A DNA stretch of 14,907 nucleotides from Pelomonas sp036401055 (GTDB lineage Bacteria > Pseudomonadota > Gammaproteobacteria > Burkholderiales > Burkholderiaceae_C): positions 1 to 14,907 of the forward strand of contig DASWWC010000225.1 in assembly GCA_036401055.1 (NCBI GenBank), read 5' to 3'. The notes below the pieces were generated by a model that worked only from the letters and a program-made list of their open reading frames with translations, was not told the DNA's origin and ran no database searches. Below, one piece after another: positions 13,980 to 14,907 of this stretch. The position numbers and the translations under genes were made by a program. Positions within the stretch are counted from its first letter, which is position 1; the number at the start of each line of letters is the position of its first letter.

Positions 13980-14768
13980 ATGTGCATTGCCAAGAGCGTC
14001 GGGCTGGCCGCCCGCAATGACGTCGCGGATGTCCGCATTGTTCAAGTCCTGCTGAACTTGAACACCGAGGCCTGGAGCGGCCCGGCGCTCAAGCAGCTGA
14101 ACGTGGACGGACAGATCGGTCCCAACACCATTGACGCAATCCGCGCCTTCGAAACGCGGGCCATGGGCCTGCCGGAGTCCGACGGGCTGGTGACGCCCGG
14201 CGACGCCACGATGGCGCGGCTGCTGGCCGGCCTGCCGCCCGGCCCGACGAAGGAGAAGCTAGGCATCGTGATGCCACGCGCGATGCCAAAGCGCATCGAC
14301 CTGTACTACGAGCCGATGGTCAAGGGCATGACACGCTACGGCATCGACAGCCCCCTGCAGATCGCCCATTTCATCGCCCAGCTCGCACACGAGTCGGGCT
14401 CGCTTCTGTATGCCGAGGAGCTGGCCGACGGCAGTGCCTACAACGGCCGCACCGACCTGGGCAACAGCGAACCGGGCGACGGCCCCCGCTTCAAGGGCCG
14501 AGGCCTGATCCAGCTGACCGGCCGCAACAACTACCGCGACTACAGCAAGTTCACAGGCGTCGACTACGTGAGCGATCCCACCCGGCTGGCGCTGGACGCG
14601 TTCGCCTGCGTCGACGTTGCCTGCTGGTTCTGGCAGTCGCGCAAGATCGGCCCATTGGCCGAGGCCGACGACGCCCGCGCGGTCACGAAGCGGATCAACG
14701 GCGGCTACAACGGGCTCGACGACCGCTTGGAACACCTCGCGCGCGCGAAGGCGCTGCTGGGGATATGA
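13980..14768 (+). CDS. Peptidoglycan-binding-like / GH19 endolysin- or effector-type glycoside hydrolase
   Basis: This 262-residue protein is predicted to cut peptidoglycan or chitin. Residues 1-90 look like a peptidoglycan-binding unit: VRIVQVLLNLN, then LNVDGQIGPNTIDAIRAFE, then the tail GLVTPGDATMARLLAGL. Residues about 110-262 are a GH19 domain: AHFIAQLAHESGSLLYAEEL carries E138 and E147, nine residues apart like the acid/base pair of compact bacterial GH19 enzymes, followed by FKGRGLIQLTGRNNY and a closing RINGGYNGLDDR. There is no signal peptide, so export would need a holin, cell lysis or a contractile injection system. That fits phage endolysins and type VI secretion effectors. No holin, spanin, immunity-like or VgrG/Hcp gene is seen nearby, though the window ends 139 bp later. 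The start is supported by CGGAG 7 bases before the ATG. Domain assignment is strong; lysin versus effector is undecided. Confidence 0.87.
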   Translation: MCIAKSVGLAARNDVADVRIVQVLLNLNTEAWSGPALKQLNVDGQIGPNTIDAIRAFETRAMGLPESDGLVTPGDATMARLLAGLPPGPTKEKLGIVMPRAMPKRIDLYYEPMVKGMTRYGIDSPLQIAHFIAQLAHESGSLLYAEELADGSAYNGRTDLGNSEPGDGPRFKGRGLIQLTGRNNYRDYSKFTGVDYVSDPTRLALDAFACVDVACWFWQSRKIGPLAEADDARAVTKRINGGYNGLDDRLEHLARAKALLGI

Positions 14769-14833
14769 GAGGCCACGCCATCAACGCTGCTCGCCCCTGT
14801 GCCTGACCTCGACGTCCAGCACTCAAGAAGGGC

Positions 14834-14857
14834 GACGCGCTTGCATGCAAACGCGTC
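14834..14857. repeat. 24-bp near-perfect palindrome downstream of the GH19 gene
   Basis: GACGCGCTTGCA (14834-14845) faces TGCAAACGCGTC (14846-14857). Eleven of twelve positions are self-complementary, with TTGCATGCAA at the centre. It starts 65 bp after the GH19 stop. There is no T-run next to it and no loop, so a DNA-binding site for whatever gene follows is more likely than a terminator. The rest of 14769-14907 holds no gene I can support. An ATG at 14901, preceded by AAGGCGGG, could be the start of a gene running off the window, but only 7 bases of it are present. Confidence 0.4.
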
Positions 14858-14907
14858 CGCAAAGCCCGTCTCTGGCCAAATGAGGCTTGAAGGCGGGTTC
14901 ATGCAGT

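Noticed and set aside
14705..14902. A 65-residue minus-strand frame at the right edge.
   Set aside because: It overlaps the GH19 3' end antisense, has no good ribosome site that can be seen, and the composition looks random.
1..14907. CRISPR array, tRNA or rRNA, insertion sequence, or integration site.
   Set aside because: No spaced direct repeats, cloverleaf-like sequences, transposase motifs or terminal repeats were found on reading either strand.

Overview
The window is a GC-rich, densely packed chromosomal segment. It has no rRNA, tRNA, insertion sequence or CRISPR array that I can see. Base composition, gene style and the protein types suggest a betaproteobacterium of the Burkholderiales (Roseateles/Rubrivivax-like). 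That placement is an inference from impression, not from a marker gene. Every gap between accepted genes is under 150 bp.

Left part (1-2540): the 3' part of a serine beta-lactamase/esterase-type hydrolase (+) runs tail to tail, with a 1-base gap, into an unrecognised alanine-rich protein (-). That gene diverges from a small thioredoxin-fold protein (+), whose 3' end overlaps the 3' end of a one-TM hypothetical membrane protein (-).

Centre (2645-11152): a single 2835-codon gene for a cyclic beta-1,2-glucan synthase of the NdvB/Cgs type fills more than half the window. It has an N-terminal region, a membrane-embedded GT84 glycosyltransferase, a glycoamylase-like domain, and a C-terminal GH94 phosphorylase-type domain. 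A strong hairpin follows it. The T-rich side of that hairpin serves the convergent small gene.

Right part (11208-14907): a 67-residue tail-anchored protein (-) diverges from an osmoprotectant-type ABC importer polypeptide in which a periplasmic binding domain is fused ahead of the permease. An ATGA overlap couples this to a family-3 periplasmic binding protein. After a 99-bp gap with an inverted repeat comes a signal-peptide-less protein joining a peptidoglycan-binding-like region to a GH19 lysozyme/chitinase domain. The last 139 bp holds a 24-bp near-palindrome and no convincing gene.

How the parts may fit: periplasmic cyclic glucans and osmoprotectant import are both tied to osmotic adaptation. 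The two divergent promoter regions in front of these genes (2541-2644 and 11412-11520) share one motif, TGTAGG-N6-CCGACAGG. It lies 13 bases before an ATG in both places and I found it nowhere else in the window. This suggests, as inference, common control of the glucan synthase, the importer and their two small divergent membrane proteins. It is the most interesting unexplained signal here.
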